A stretch of 64,000 bases of DNA from Nocardia jejuensis NBRC 103114 (GTDB lineage: Bacteria > Actinomycetota > Actinomycetes > Mycobacteriales > Mycobacteriaceae): NCBI RefSeq assembly GCF_001613145.1, contig NZ_BDBU01000005.1:62001-126000 (forward strand), given 5' to 3'. A model generated the notes under the pieces. That model was not told where the DNA came from. It saw only the letters and a list, made by a program, of their open reading frames with translations, and did not search any database. Positions 18,339 to 25,762 of the stretch are shown here, piece by piece (position 1 is the first letter of the stretch; each line of letters begins with the position of its first letter). The translations under genes and the position numbers were made by a program.

Positions 18339-18686
18339 ATGCCGACCAACGACTCGACACCGTCAGAGAACATCGGAGACTCCGCCGAACGACTGGCCGA
18401 CGACGTGGGCAGCACCGCGGGCGATCTGGCCGGCAGGGCCGGTAGCGCGGCGGGACAGCTCGCGGAGAAGGCCAGTGCCGCCTCCGCCGAACTCGCGGAC
18501 CGGGCCACCAATGCCGCCGCGGATCTGGCCGATATGGCCAAGGCGTTCGCGGACCGGTTCAACACCGAGGACATGCAGGGCACCGTCGAACAGGTCCGGG
18601 CGAATCTGGAACACGCCGCCCAGGACGTGATGGCGGCGGTCAACGAGATCATCACCGCGCTCAAGGACAGGGTCGGCGGAAAGTAG
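18339..18686 (+). CDS. Ala-rich LEA-like helical protein
   Basis: 115 residues with 11-mer-like repeats of alanine, charged and glycine residues (RLADDVGSTAGDLAGRAGSAAGQL, then AELADRATNAAADLADMAKAFADRF), predicted to be one long amphipathic helix, as in LEA group 3 or apolipoprotein-like proteins. Start ATG 18339 is 9 bp after the previous stop with GGAG ahead, so the two form an operon closed by a strong hairpin. Function inferred only from composition and context. Confidence 0.7.
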   Translation: MPTNDSTPSENIGDSAERLADDVGSTAGDLAGRAGSAAGQLAEKASAASAELADRATNAAADLADMAKAFADRFNTEDMQGTVEQVRANLEHAAQDVMAAVNEIITALKDRVGGK

Positions 18687-18692
18687 TTCGGG

Positions 18693-18731
18693 CGACCCCG
18701 ATTCCGGATCCACGGTCCGGAATCGGGGTCG
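18693..18731 (+). terminator. terminator of the LEA-like gene pair
   Basis: Perfect 16-bp stem (18693-18708 with 18716-18731), 7-nt loop, followed by TTCC. Confidence 0.8.
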
Positions 18732-18827
18732 TTCCGCATGTCGGCCCGCACCACTCTCCTACGACAGCGACATACCTCCGACACCGCAGCGGACGACCTG
18801 TCTCCCACACCGCAGAGGACATAGCCC

Positions 18828-20417
18828 GTGAGCGCACCGAGCACGCCGCCCGCCGGGCAGGTTCCGGATCATCACCGAAGTGCCGTGGCGCCCAGGGTTT
18901 TCTGGCCCGCCGCCATCGTGGTGACGGCATTCACGGTGTACGCCATCGTTTTTCGTGATCTGGCGTATCGGCAGGCGCGGGCGCTGCAGGACCATGTGAT
19001 CGGCGGGCTGGGCTGGTACTACATCGTCATCGTGACGCTGTTCGTGGTGTTCGCGATCTGGCTCGGGCTCGGCCGCTTCGGCGATATCACCCTGGGCGAG
19101 GACGGCGAGCGGGCCGAATACACCATCGGCGCATGGCTTTCCATGCTGTTCGCGGCCGGCATGGGCATCGGCCTGGTGTTCTGGGGCGTGGCCGAACCGC
19201 TGTTCCACTACGACGATCCGCGCCCCGGGGTCGGCATCACCTCCGCACAGCGCGCCGACGCCGCCATGGTGCAGACCTTCCTGCACTGGGGCATCCATCC
19301 GTGGGCCATCTATGTGGTGGTCGGATTGGCCATCGCGTACTCGATTCATCGCAAGGGCCGGCCGGTGTCGATTCGCTGGTCGCTGGAATCGCTGGTGGGC
19401 GAGAAGATTCGAGGCTGGCGCGGTGATGTGATCGACGTGGTGGCGGTGATCGGAACGGTGTTCGGTGTCGCGACCTCGCTGGGCCTGGGGATTCTGCAGA
19501 TCTCGGCCGGGCTGAACTACCAAGGCTGGCTGCATGAACCGGGCAAGGGCCTGCAGGTGGTGCTGATCCTCTCGGTGACCGTGCTGGCGACCATCTCGGT
19601 GGTGACCGGGGTGGACAAGGGCATCAAGGTGCTGTCGCAGACGAACATGGGCGTGGCCGGACTGCTGCTGCTTTTCGTCCTGATCGCCGGGCCGACGCTG
19701 TTCATCGTCAACGACCTGGTCCAGAATCTGGGCGCGTACCTGCAGACCCTGCCCAAGATCAGCCTCTATACCGGCGCGACCGAGGGCCCGAACGGCACGG
19801 CCTGGACCCAGCAGTGGACCGTTTTCTACTGGGGCTGGTGGATCTCCTGGGCCCCGTTCGTCGGCGTCTTCATCGCGCGCATCTCGCGCGGGCGCACCGT
19901 GCGCGAATTCGTGGCGGGCGTGCTGCTGGTGCCGACACTGCTCACCTTCGTCTGGTTCGCGGTGTTCGGCGGCGCGGGCCTGCATCGCGAGATGTTCGGC
20001 GGCGGCGGACTCGTCGGCCCGGACGGCCCCGATCGCGACAGCGCGCTGTTCGCCCTCCTGGACACACTGCCCGGCGGCGCGATCACCGCGGGTCTGGCAA
20101 TCCTGGTCATCGTGCTGTTCTTCGTCACCTCCGCCGATTCGGGCGCGCTGGTGGTGAGCATGCTGACCTCCGGCGGCAATCCGAACCCGCCGACCTCCAG
20201 CCGCGCGTTCTGGACCTTCATGCAGGGCGCGGTGGCGGTCGCGCTGCTGGTGGCCAGCGGTACCGGCACCGCGGCGCTGACCACCGTGCAGACCGTGGCC
20301 ATCCTGGTGGCGCTGCCGTTCAGCGTCGTGATGCTCGGCATGTGCGCCGCGCTGGTGCGCACCTTCCGGGCCGAACGCGCCGCCTCGACGACCCGCCGAT
20401 CAGTCACCAGAAATTAG
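18828..20417 (+). CDS. BCCT-family transporter (glycine betaine/choline/carnitine type)
   Basis: 529-residue membrane carrier. The BCCT signatures are plain: MLFAAGMGIGLVFWGVAEP (TM3/4 glycine stretch), and WTVFYWGWWISWAPFVG with aromatic substrate-binding residues, followed by ARISRGRTVREF. Start GTG 18828 follows GAGGA. It imports a quaternary ammonium osmolyte with Na+ or H+. The C-terminal tail is short (about 20 residues), unlike the long osmosensing tail of BetP. Neighbours (LEA-like pair upstream, MscL downstream) suit osmotic adaptation. Confidence 0.93.
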   Translation: MSAPSTPPAGQVPDHHRSAVAPRVFWPAAIVVTAFTVYAIVFRDLAYRQARALQDHVIGGLGWYYIVIVTLFVVFAIWLGLGRFGDITLGEDGERAEYTIGAWLSMLFAAGMGIGLVFWGVAEPLFHYDDPRPGVGITSAQRADAAMVQTFLHWGIHPWAIYVVVGLAIAYSIHRKGRPVSIRWSLESLVGEKIRGWRGDVIDVVAVIGTVFGVATSLGLGILQISAGLNYQGWLHEPGKGLQVVLILSVTVLATISVVTGVDKGIKVLSQTNMGVAGLLLLFVLIAGPTLFIVNDLVQNLGAYLQTLPKISLYTGATEGPNGTAWTQQWTVFYWGWWISWAPFVGVFIARISRGRTVREFVAGVLLVPTLLTFVWFAVFGGAGLHREMFGGGGLVGPDGPDRDSALFALLDTLPGGAITAGLAILVIVLFFVTSADSGALVVSMLTSGGNPNPPTSSRAFWTFMQGAVAVALLVASGTGTAALTTVQTVAILVALPFSVVMLGMCAALVRTFRAERAASTTRRSVTRN

Positions 20418-20560
20418 CTGAACAGGGCGTACGCCACCCCGGCGCGCCCGTGTGACGGTGATCAAGCCTGGTGCGCCGGGTTCCGCGAGCCGCGCCACCA
20501 GCCCCTAGACTCCGACGCGAACCAATAACGGAATCGTCTCGGATTGGATTTTTCAGCGCC

Positions 20561-21064
20561 ATGTTCAAGGGCTTCAAAGATTTCCTGATGAAGGGCAACG
20601 TCCTGGATCTCGCGGTGGCCGTGGTGATGGGCACGGCCTTCACCGCCATCGTGACCTCGATAACGAAGGGCCTGCTGGAGCCGCTGCTCGCGGTCCTCGG
20701 CGGCAACAGCGAGTTCGGATTCGGTGTGCAGCTGATGGCCGGCAAGCCGTCCACGTTCATCGCTCTGGGCCCGATCATCACCGCCTGCATCAACTTCGTG
20801 ACGGTCGCGGCGGTGCTGTACTTCGTTCTCATCCTGCCGATGAAGACGCTGCAGGCGCGGCTGGTCAAGCCCACCGCGGTGAAGGCCGACCCGACCGAGC
20901 TCGAGCTGCTGACCGAGATCCGCGATCTGCTCGCTCGCCAGCACATCGCCGATATTCAGGCCAGGGCCGAGACCTCCGGTATCGGCAAGCCGGACGATGC
21001 GGTGCCGGGCAACTCACAGGCCATCCGCCCGAACAACGCCGCCAACCAGCGCACCGGGGCCTGA
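20561..21064 (+). CDS. mscL: large-conductance mechanosensitive channel MscL
   Basis: 167 residues. MFKGFKDFLMKGNVLDLAVAVVMGTAF is the conserved amphipathic helix and first transmembrane helix; a second helix (ITACINFVTVAAVLYFVLI) and a charged cytoplasmic helix (ELELLTEIRDLLA) follow, with a C-terminal extension longer than in E. coli. ATG 20561 is chosen because the family begins at this residue; the ribosome site is weak. It releases solutes at hypo-osmotic shock, complementing the BCCT uptake gene 143 bp upstream. Confidence 0.95.
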   Translation: MFKGFKDFLMKGNVLDLAVAVVMGTAFTAIVTSITKGLLEPLLAVLGGNSEFGFGVQLMAGKPSTFIALGPIITACINFVTVAAVLYFVLILPMKTLQARLVKPTAVKADPTELELLTEIRDLLARQHIADIQARAETSGIGKPDDAVPGNSQAIRPNNAANQRTGA

Positions 21065-21224
21065 TTCCCGAATTGCTCCGCCCGGCGGGCGACCGCTCCG
21101 GCGGACTCGCCCGATACGGCCGCGCCCACCGCGAACCATGCGGCGAGCGCGGCTTTCGCCTATCGGCCGGTACGCTTGCCAACTGATTGCTGCGCACCGT
21201 GATCGCGAGCCAAGGAGGCGGAAC

Positions 21225-22775
21225 GTGGGCTCGATTCCACCCGGGGAGGGCTCCGGCCCGCGAGCACTCGGCACCGCTCCACAGCCCGCGAGCCGCTGGG
21301 TGATGCTCGCGGTGCTGTGCGCGAGTCTGCTGCTGGTCGCGATGGACGCCACCATCCTCAATGTCGCGCTGCCCTCGCTGATCGATCACATGGATCCCAG
21401 CCCGATGGAGCAGCTGTGGATCGTCGACCTCTACGGTCTGGTGCTCGGCGGCCTGCTCATCACCTGCGGTGCGATCGGCGATCGATACGGCCGCAAGCGC
21501 CTGTTCATCGCCGGGTTCGTCCTGTTCGGCCTGGCCTCGGTGGTCGCGGCCACCGCCCACGATCCGGCGCAGCTGATCGTGGGCCGGGCACTGCTCGGCG
21601 TCGGCGGCGCGATGGTGATGCCCTCGACGCTCTCGCTCATCCGCAATATCTTCCTCGACGATCACGAGCGGACCATGGCCATCGGCATCTGGGCCTCGGT
21701 CGCGGGCGCGGGCGCGGCCATCGGGCCGCTGATCGGCGGACATCTGGTCGAGGCCTTCGGGTGGTCGGCGGCTTTCTGGCTGAACGTTCCGGTCGTCCTG
21801 CTGACCGTGACCGCCGGGCTTTGGCTGCTGCCGGAGTACCGGTCGCCGCACAGCGGGCGACTGGACTGGTTCAGCGCGGCGCTGTCGGTGCTGGGCATCG
21901 TGGCACTGGCGTGGGGAATCAAACACGTGGCCAAGGGCGCTCCGGCGGCGATCGATCTGCTCGTTCTAGTGGCGTCGGCGGTGCTGCTGGGCCTGTTCGC
22001 CTACCGTCAGCTGCGCTCGCCCGATCCGCTGCTGGATGTGCGGCTCTTTCGCAATCGCGCCTTCAGCGCGGCGGCGCTGGCGACCCTGGTGGCCATGCTC
22101 GCCATCGGTGCGGCACTGTTCCTGATCTCGTTGTGGCTGCAGTACATTCACGGCTACACGCCGTCGGAGGCGGGGTTGCGCACGGTGCCCGCCGCCATCG
22201 CGACCCTCGTCGGCTCGCTCGCGACGCCGTGGCTGATGCGGCACGTGGGCGTGCGGATTCTGATGACGGCCGGATTGACCGCTCTCGCAACGGGTTTCCT
22301 CGTGCTGGCCGCCGTGCCGGCCACCACCTACCCGGTGGTGGCGCTGGTGCTGGTGTCACTCGGTATCGGCGACGGGATCGCGATCACCACCGCGGCGGCC
22401 GTACTGGTCTCGGCCGTGCCCGCCGAGCGGGCGGGTATGGCGGGCGCGGTGGAGGAAACCAATTACGAACTCGGCATCGGGCTCGGCGTCGCATTGCTCG
22501 GCAGCATTCACGGCCGATTGTTCGTGAGCCACATGACGAATCTGCCCCTGGACGGCGAACAGCTCGATACCGCACGGGGTTCGGTCGGCGGGGCCGCGTA
22601 TGTGGCGGATCGCCTCGGCGGCGCGACCGGTGCGCACGTCCTCGACATTGCCCAGCACGCCTACGATTCCGCGCTCACCACGACATCGTGGATCTCCGCG
22701 GCGCTGGTGGGCACGATCGCCGTGCTGACAGCCGTGCTCGTTCCGCGAGATTTCACGGCAACCTCAGCGCACTGA
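21225..22775 (+). CDS. DHA2-family MFS exporter (SmvA/LfrA-like)
   Basis: 516-residue transporter with MDATILNVALPSL (motif D1), CGAIGDRYGRKR (motif A) and a C-like motif SVAGAGAAIGPLIGG. The length suits 14 helices and the pattern resembles actinobacterial quaternary-compound exporters. Start GTG 21225 has AAGGAGG at 21212-21218. No regulator gene is adjacent on its side. Converges with the DUF3533 gene with only 21 bp between stops. Confidence 0.9.
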   Translation: MGSIPPGEGSGPRALGTAPQPASRWVMLAVLCASLLLVAMDATILNVALPSLIDHMDPSPMEQLWIVDLYGLVLGGLLITCGAIGDRYGRKRLFIAGFVLFGLASVVAATAHDPAQLIVGRALLGVGGAMVMPSTLSLIRNIFLDDHERTMAIGIWASVAGAGAAIGPLIGGHLVEAFGWSAAFWLNVPVVLLTVTAGLWLLPEYRSPHSGRLDWFSAALSVLGIVALAWGIKHVAKGAPAAIDLLVLVASAVLLGLFAYRQLRSPDPLLDVRLFRNRAFSAAALATLVAMLAIGAALFLISLWLQYIHGYTPSEAGLRTVPAAIATLVGSLATPWLMRHVGVRILMTAGLTALATGFLVLAAVPATTYPVVALVLVSLGIGDGIAITTAAAVLVSAVPAERAGMAGAVEETNYELGIGLGVALLGSIHGRLFVSHMTNLPLDGEQLDTARGSVGGAAYVADRLGGATGAHVLDIAQHAYDSALTTTSWISAALVGTIAVLTAVLVPRDFTATSAH

Positions 22776-22796
22776 GCCCGGTCGGCCCACGATGCG

Positions 22797-24167
22797 CTAT
22801 TTCGCGTCCACCGCGACGGCGGGCTCGCTCCGGTGCGGCACCCCGAGGCGGTACAGCCCGCGCAGGTCGTAGGTGTGGGTGGCGACGGCACCCAGCAGCA
22901 GTCCCAGCGCCAACCCGAACACCGTCATCCAGAGTCCGGTTCCCAGGCCCGATTCCAGGTGACCGTCGAAGAACAGGATGGCGCGCACCGCCAGATAGAT
23001 CTGATGCATCGGCTCGAAGTGCGCCAGGTTCGCGATGTAGCGGGGCGTCGCCTCGATCGGAATGGTGCCCGAGGAGGACGGCAGTCCGAGGATCACGAAC
23101 ACGATCATGTTGATCAGCAGTCCGGCGGTGCCGAAGGCGGCCAGGATCGAGAGCCCGGTCACGCAGACCGCCGCCACGGCGAGCGTGCCGTAGAGGAACA
23201 GCGTCAGCGTGTGGTCGATCGGCATGTCCAGCAGGGTCGCGATGCCCAGGAATATCGCGGACACGATCGGCGCGGTCACCACCGCCATCGCCCACTTCAC
23301 CAGCAGCGTTCGCCAGCGGCTGATGGCCACGGGCTGGATGTGCCGATACCAGGGGCCGTATTCGGCCGGAACATAGCCCAGCGCGTTGTCGACCATGGCG
23401 TGGATGATCATCGCGCCGCTGAATCCCGCGAACAGCAGGATGAGGGTGTAGAAGAAGGCCGAGAGGCCTTGCCCGGTGCCCTCGGGCAGCGGGTGGTACG
23501 GACTCACCACGATGTCGATCGGCGTGGCCAGTTGCAGGCGCGCCGCGCCGGACAGCTCGGTGGGAGCCACCCCGGGCGCGGGTTGCAGTTTGGCCCTGAC
23601 CTGATCGGTCAGCTGCGTGCCGACGTTCGAATTGACCTGCGCCATAGCGCGATCGGAGACGCGCTGCACGATCTGCGCGGCGTAGGTCCCGGCGCGCGGG
23701 TTGGTGTGCACGGTGATGAACGGCCGCTCGACATCGCCGGGCACCACCGAGGCGGCGGCGAGGATGGAGAGTCGCTTGCTGAAATCGCTCGGGATGACGA
23801 TCGCGCCGTAGACCTGACCGTCCTGCAGCAGGCGGCGAGCCTCGCTGTATCCGACCGTGCGCAGATCGATCTTGTCGGCGGGGATCTTCTCGGTCAGCGC
23901 GGCGCTGATCTGATCGCCGATATTGATCGCACGCCCGTCGAGGCTGTCCCCGTCGTCCTGATTGACCAGCGCGATCGGGAAGTCGTGCAGATTCTTCTCG
24001 GGATCGGAGGTGTAGCCCAGGTACATGGTGCCCAGCAGGGCCGCGAGCAGGGTGACCACGAAGACGGGCGCGATCCACCTGCGCAGTGGCACACCGGTTC
24101 GACTGATCTTCCCGCCGGTGGTCGCGGTGCCCGTCGGGATGCCCGAGGACGCAGTGTCTTTCACCAT
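22797..24167 (-). CDS. DUF3533 / SNG1- or YhgE-like membrane protein
   Basis: 456-residue integral membrane protein. One N-terminal helix (IAPVFVVTLLAALLGTMYLG) is followed by a large extracytoplasmic domain (about residues 45-230: IALVNQDDG, YGAIVIPSDFSKRL) and then about six helices ending near the C-terminus. This is the ABC-2/DUF3533 layout seen in YhgE/Pip and yeast Sng1 relatives, which are linked to export or drug tolerance. ATG 24167 sits beside a dyad in the gap to the divergent TetR. Function is inferred from architecture. Confidence 0.78.
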   Translation of the reverse strand: MVKDTASSGIPTGTATTGGKISRTGVPLRRWIAPVFVVTLLAALLGTMYLGYTSDPEKNLHDFPIALVNQDDGDSLDGRAINIGDQISAALTEKIPADKIDLRTVGYSEARRLLQDGQVYGAIVIPSDFSKRLSILAAASVVPGDVERPFITVHTNPRAGTYAAQIVQRVSDRAMAQVNSNVGTQLTDQVRAKLQPAPGVAPTELSGAARLQLATPIDIVVSPYHPLPEGTGQGLSAFFYTLILLFAGFSGAMIIHAMVDNALGYVPAEYGPWYRHIQPVAISRWRTLLVKWAMAVVTAPIVSAIFLGIATLLDMPIDHTLTLFLYGTLAVAAVCVTGLSILAAFGTAGLLINMIVFVILGLPSSSGTIPIEATPRYIANLAHFEPMHQIYLAVRAILFFDGHLESGLGTGLWMTVFGLALGLLLGAVATHTYDLRGLYRLGVPHRSEPAVAVDAK

Positions 24168-24175
24168 GCAGGTCA

Positions 24176-24212
24176 ATGTAGGCATCGACAACAAAGTAGT
24201 CAATGCCAACAT
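24176..24212. promoter_or_regulatory. probable operator between DUF3533 and TetR genes
   Basis: ATGTAGGCAT (24176-24185) is inverted relative to ATGCCAACAT (24203-24212), 9 of 10 matching, with a 17-bp spacer. It lies in the 76-bp gap between the divergent start codons and is more AT-rich than its surroundings, as expected for a shared promoter-operator. Confidence 0.55.
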
Positions 24213-24243
24213 AAGGCGGTGTGTCCGATATCCTGCAAAGACC

Positions 24244-24855
24244 ATGACCATCATCAAGCGCCGAGAAGTGGAGCGGCCGCGGTCGTACCATCACGGCGAC
24301 CTGCGTGCGGAGCTGCTGCGCCGGGCCGAGGCCACCCTGCGCAGCTCCGGGGCGGACGGTCTCTCGCTGCGCCAGCTCGCCCGGGACACCGGCGTCAGCC
24401 ACGCCGCGCCCAGCCGGCACTTCCGCGACAAGCAGGCGCTGCTGGACGCCCTGGCCGTGGCCGGATTCGAGCGACTCGGCGGCGCGTTCGAAACCGCCGC
24501 GGCCACCGGCGATTTCCTGGATCGGCTACGGGCCATGGCGCGCGGCTATCTGCGCTTCGCCATCGACAATCCGGAACTGCTGGCGCTCATGTTCGTCCGC
24601 AAACACCGCCAGACGCCCGAGATCGAAGCGGCCGTGACGAACGCCTTCGCGACGCCGTTCCGCATGATCGCCGACGGCCAGACCCGCGGTGAAGTAGTTC
24701 CGGGCGACCCGCGCCGCATCTGCCTCTCGGCCGTGGCGGCCCTGCAGGGCCTGGCCGCTTTCGTGAGTTCCGGCTTCGTGCCCGCCGAGGAAGCCGACGG
24801 TCTTTTCGAGGACACGGTGACCCATATGCTGGACGGTTTGCGTCCCCGTCGCTGA
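24244..24855 (+). CDS. TetR-family regulator, divergent from DUF3533 gene
   Basis: 203 residues. HTH: RRAEATLRSSGADGLSLRQLARDTGVSHAAPSRHFRDKQALLDAL, a subgroup with SHAAPSRHF at the recognition helix, and a TetR C-terminal (WHG-like) domain with ARGYLRFAIDNPELLALMF. ATG 24244 is chosen because residues upstream are not family-like and run through the operator. Presumed repressor of the membrane protein and itself. Confidence 0.88.
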   Translation: MTIIKRREVERPRSYHHGDLRAELLRRAEATLRSSGADGLSLRQLARDTGVSHAAPSRHFRDKQALLDALAVAGFERLGGAFETAAATGDFLDRLRAMARGYLRFAIDNPELLALMFVRKHRQTPEIEAAVTNAFATPFRMIADGQTRGEVVPGDPRRICLSAVAALQGLAAFVSSGFVPAEEADGLFEDTVTHMLDGLRPRR

Positions 24856-24886
24856 ATCTCGCGGCGACTCCCGATAACGTGGAGCC

Positions 24887-24946
24887 GTGACGTTCGAGGG
24901 CAGACAGTGACGATCGCGGGCACACGGTGACCATCGCAGGCAGGCA
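24887..24946 (+). repeat. three tandem 20-bp degenerate repeats, each starting GTGACN
   Basis: GTGAC starts at 24887, 24907 and 24927, exactly 20 bp apart, each followed by a similar TCG-GGCA-rich segment. The third GTG is the chosen start of the next gene. Because 20 is not a multiple of three, the copies are in different frames. Confidence 0.55.
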
Positions 24947-25556
24947 ATACGGCGGCCGGGCCGTCACCGAACGCAAAGCCGAACGCCGACAGCGGTTTCT
25001 CGATGCCGCCATTCGCATCTTCGGCGAACTCGGTTATGCCAACTGTTCGCTCGCGGACGTGTGTGCGGCCGCCGGGCTGTCCAAGCGCCAGTTCTACGAG
25101 GAGTTCGAGACGCGCGAGGACATCCTCGTCGCGGCCTACGACATGATCCAGGACGAGGCCTCGGCCGCGCTGGCGGCGGCCCTCGCGAACGTGGGGTCGG
25201 ATCCGGATCCCACTCGGACCGTCACCCTGGTGCTGTCCGCGTTCCTGTCCTCGATCGGGTCCGACCCGCACCGCGCCAAGGTCGCCTTCGTCGAGGTGGT
25301 CGGGGTCAGCGAGCGCATGGAGCAGCATCGGCGCGAGCGCCGCCACCGCTGGACCGCGATCATCCTGATGTCGGTCGAACCGCTCGCAGGCGCGGGCGCA
25401 CACGCCCGGGTCAACCCGGAACTGGCCATCAGCGCCCTGATCGGCGCGGTCAACGGCCTGGCCCACGAGTGGCTGCTGTCCGCTCCCCGGCCGCCGGTGT
25501 CGGATCTGGTGGAACTGCTGGTGCCGATGGCACTGTCGCTGATCACCCGGCCCTGA
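24927..25556 (+). CDS. TetR-family regulator
   Basis: 209 residues with HTH RFLDAAIRIFGELGYANCSLADVCAAAGLSKRQFYEEFETREDIL and a C-terminal dimerisation domain (LISALIGAVNGL-like). The start at GTG 24927 is the last of three repeated GTGs; the ribosome site is weak. It is followed on the same strand by the DUF4132 gene about 200 bp on. The target is not evident from context. Confidence 0.85.
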   Translation: MTIAGRQYGGRAVTERKAERRQRFLDAAIRIFGELGYANCSLADVCAAAGLSKRQFYEEFETREDILVAAYDMIQDEASAALAAALANVGSDPDPTRTVTLVLSAFLSSIGSDPHRAKVAFVEVVGVSERMEQHRRERRHRWTAIILMSVEPLAGAGAHARVNPELAISALIGAVNGLAHEWLLSAPRPPVSDLVELLVPMALSLITRP

Positions 25557-25683
25557 ATCCGCCACGGCGAACCCGGCGCGGGCCTCGGAACCGCCGCCGC
25601 GCCCGCGGGATCGCCGTCGCCCCTTGCCCGCCAACCGATTCCGCCCGCGATCGCCCATGACGCGCCCGTCCGGATCATCCGCA

Positions 25684-25703
25684 CGTCTCGTGTGAGACGT
25701 CTC
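25684..25703 (+). promoter_or_regulatory. nested inverted repeat upstream of DUF4132 gene
   Basis: CGTCTC-GTGT-GAGACG forms a 6-bp stem, and its right arm continues into the 10-bp palindrome GAGACGTCTC, giving three alternating GTCTC/GAGAC units. It sits 60 bp before ATG 25763. Operator or short hairpin; unproven. Confidence 0.35.
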
Positions 25704-25762
25704 GAGCGACTCACCGCGTGGGACCGACGGAACTGTCGGTGCGCGAGGGCAAGATCTTCGGC

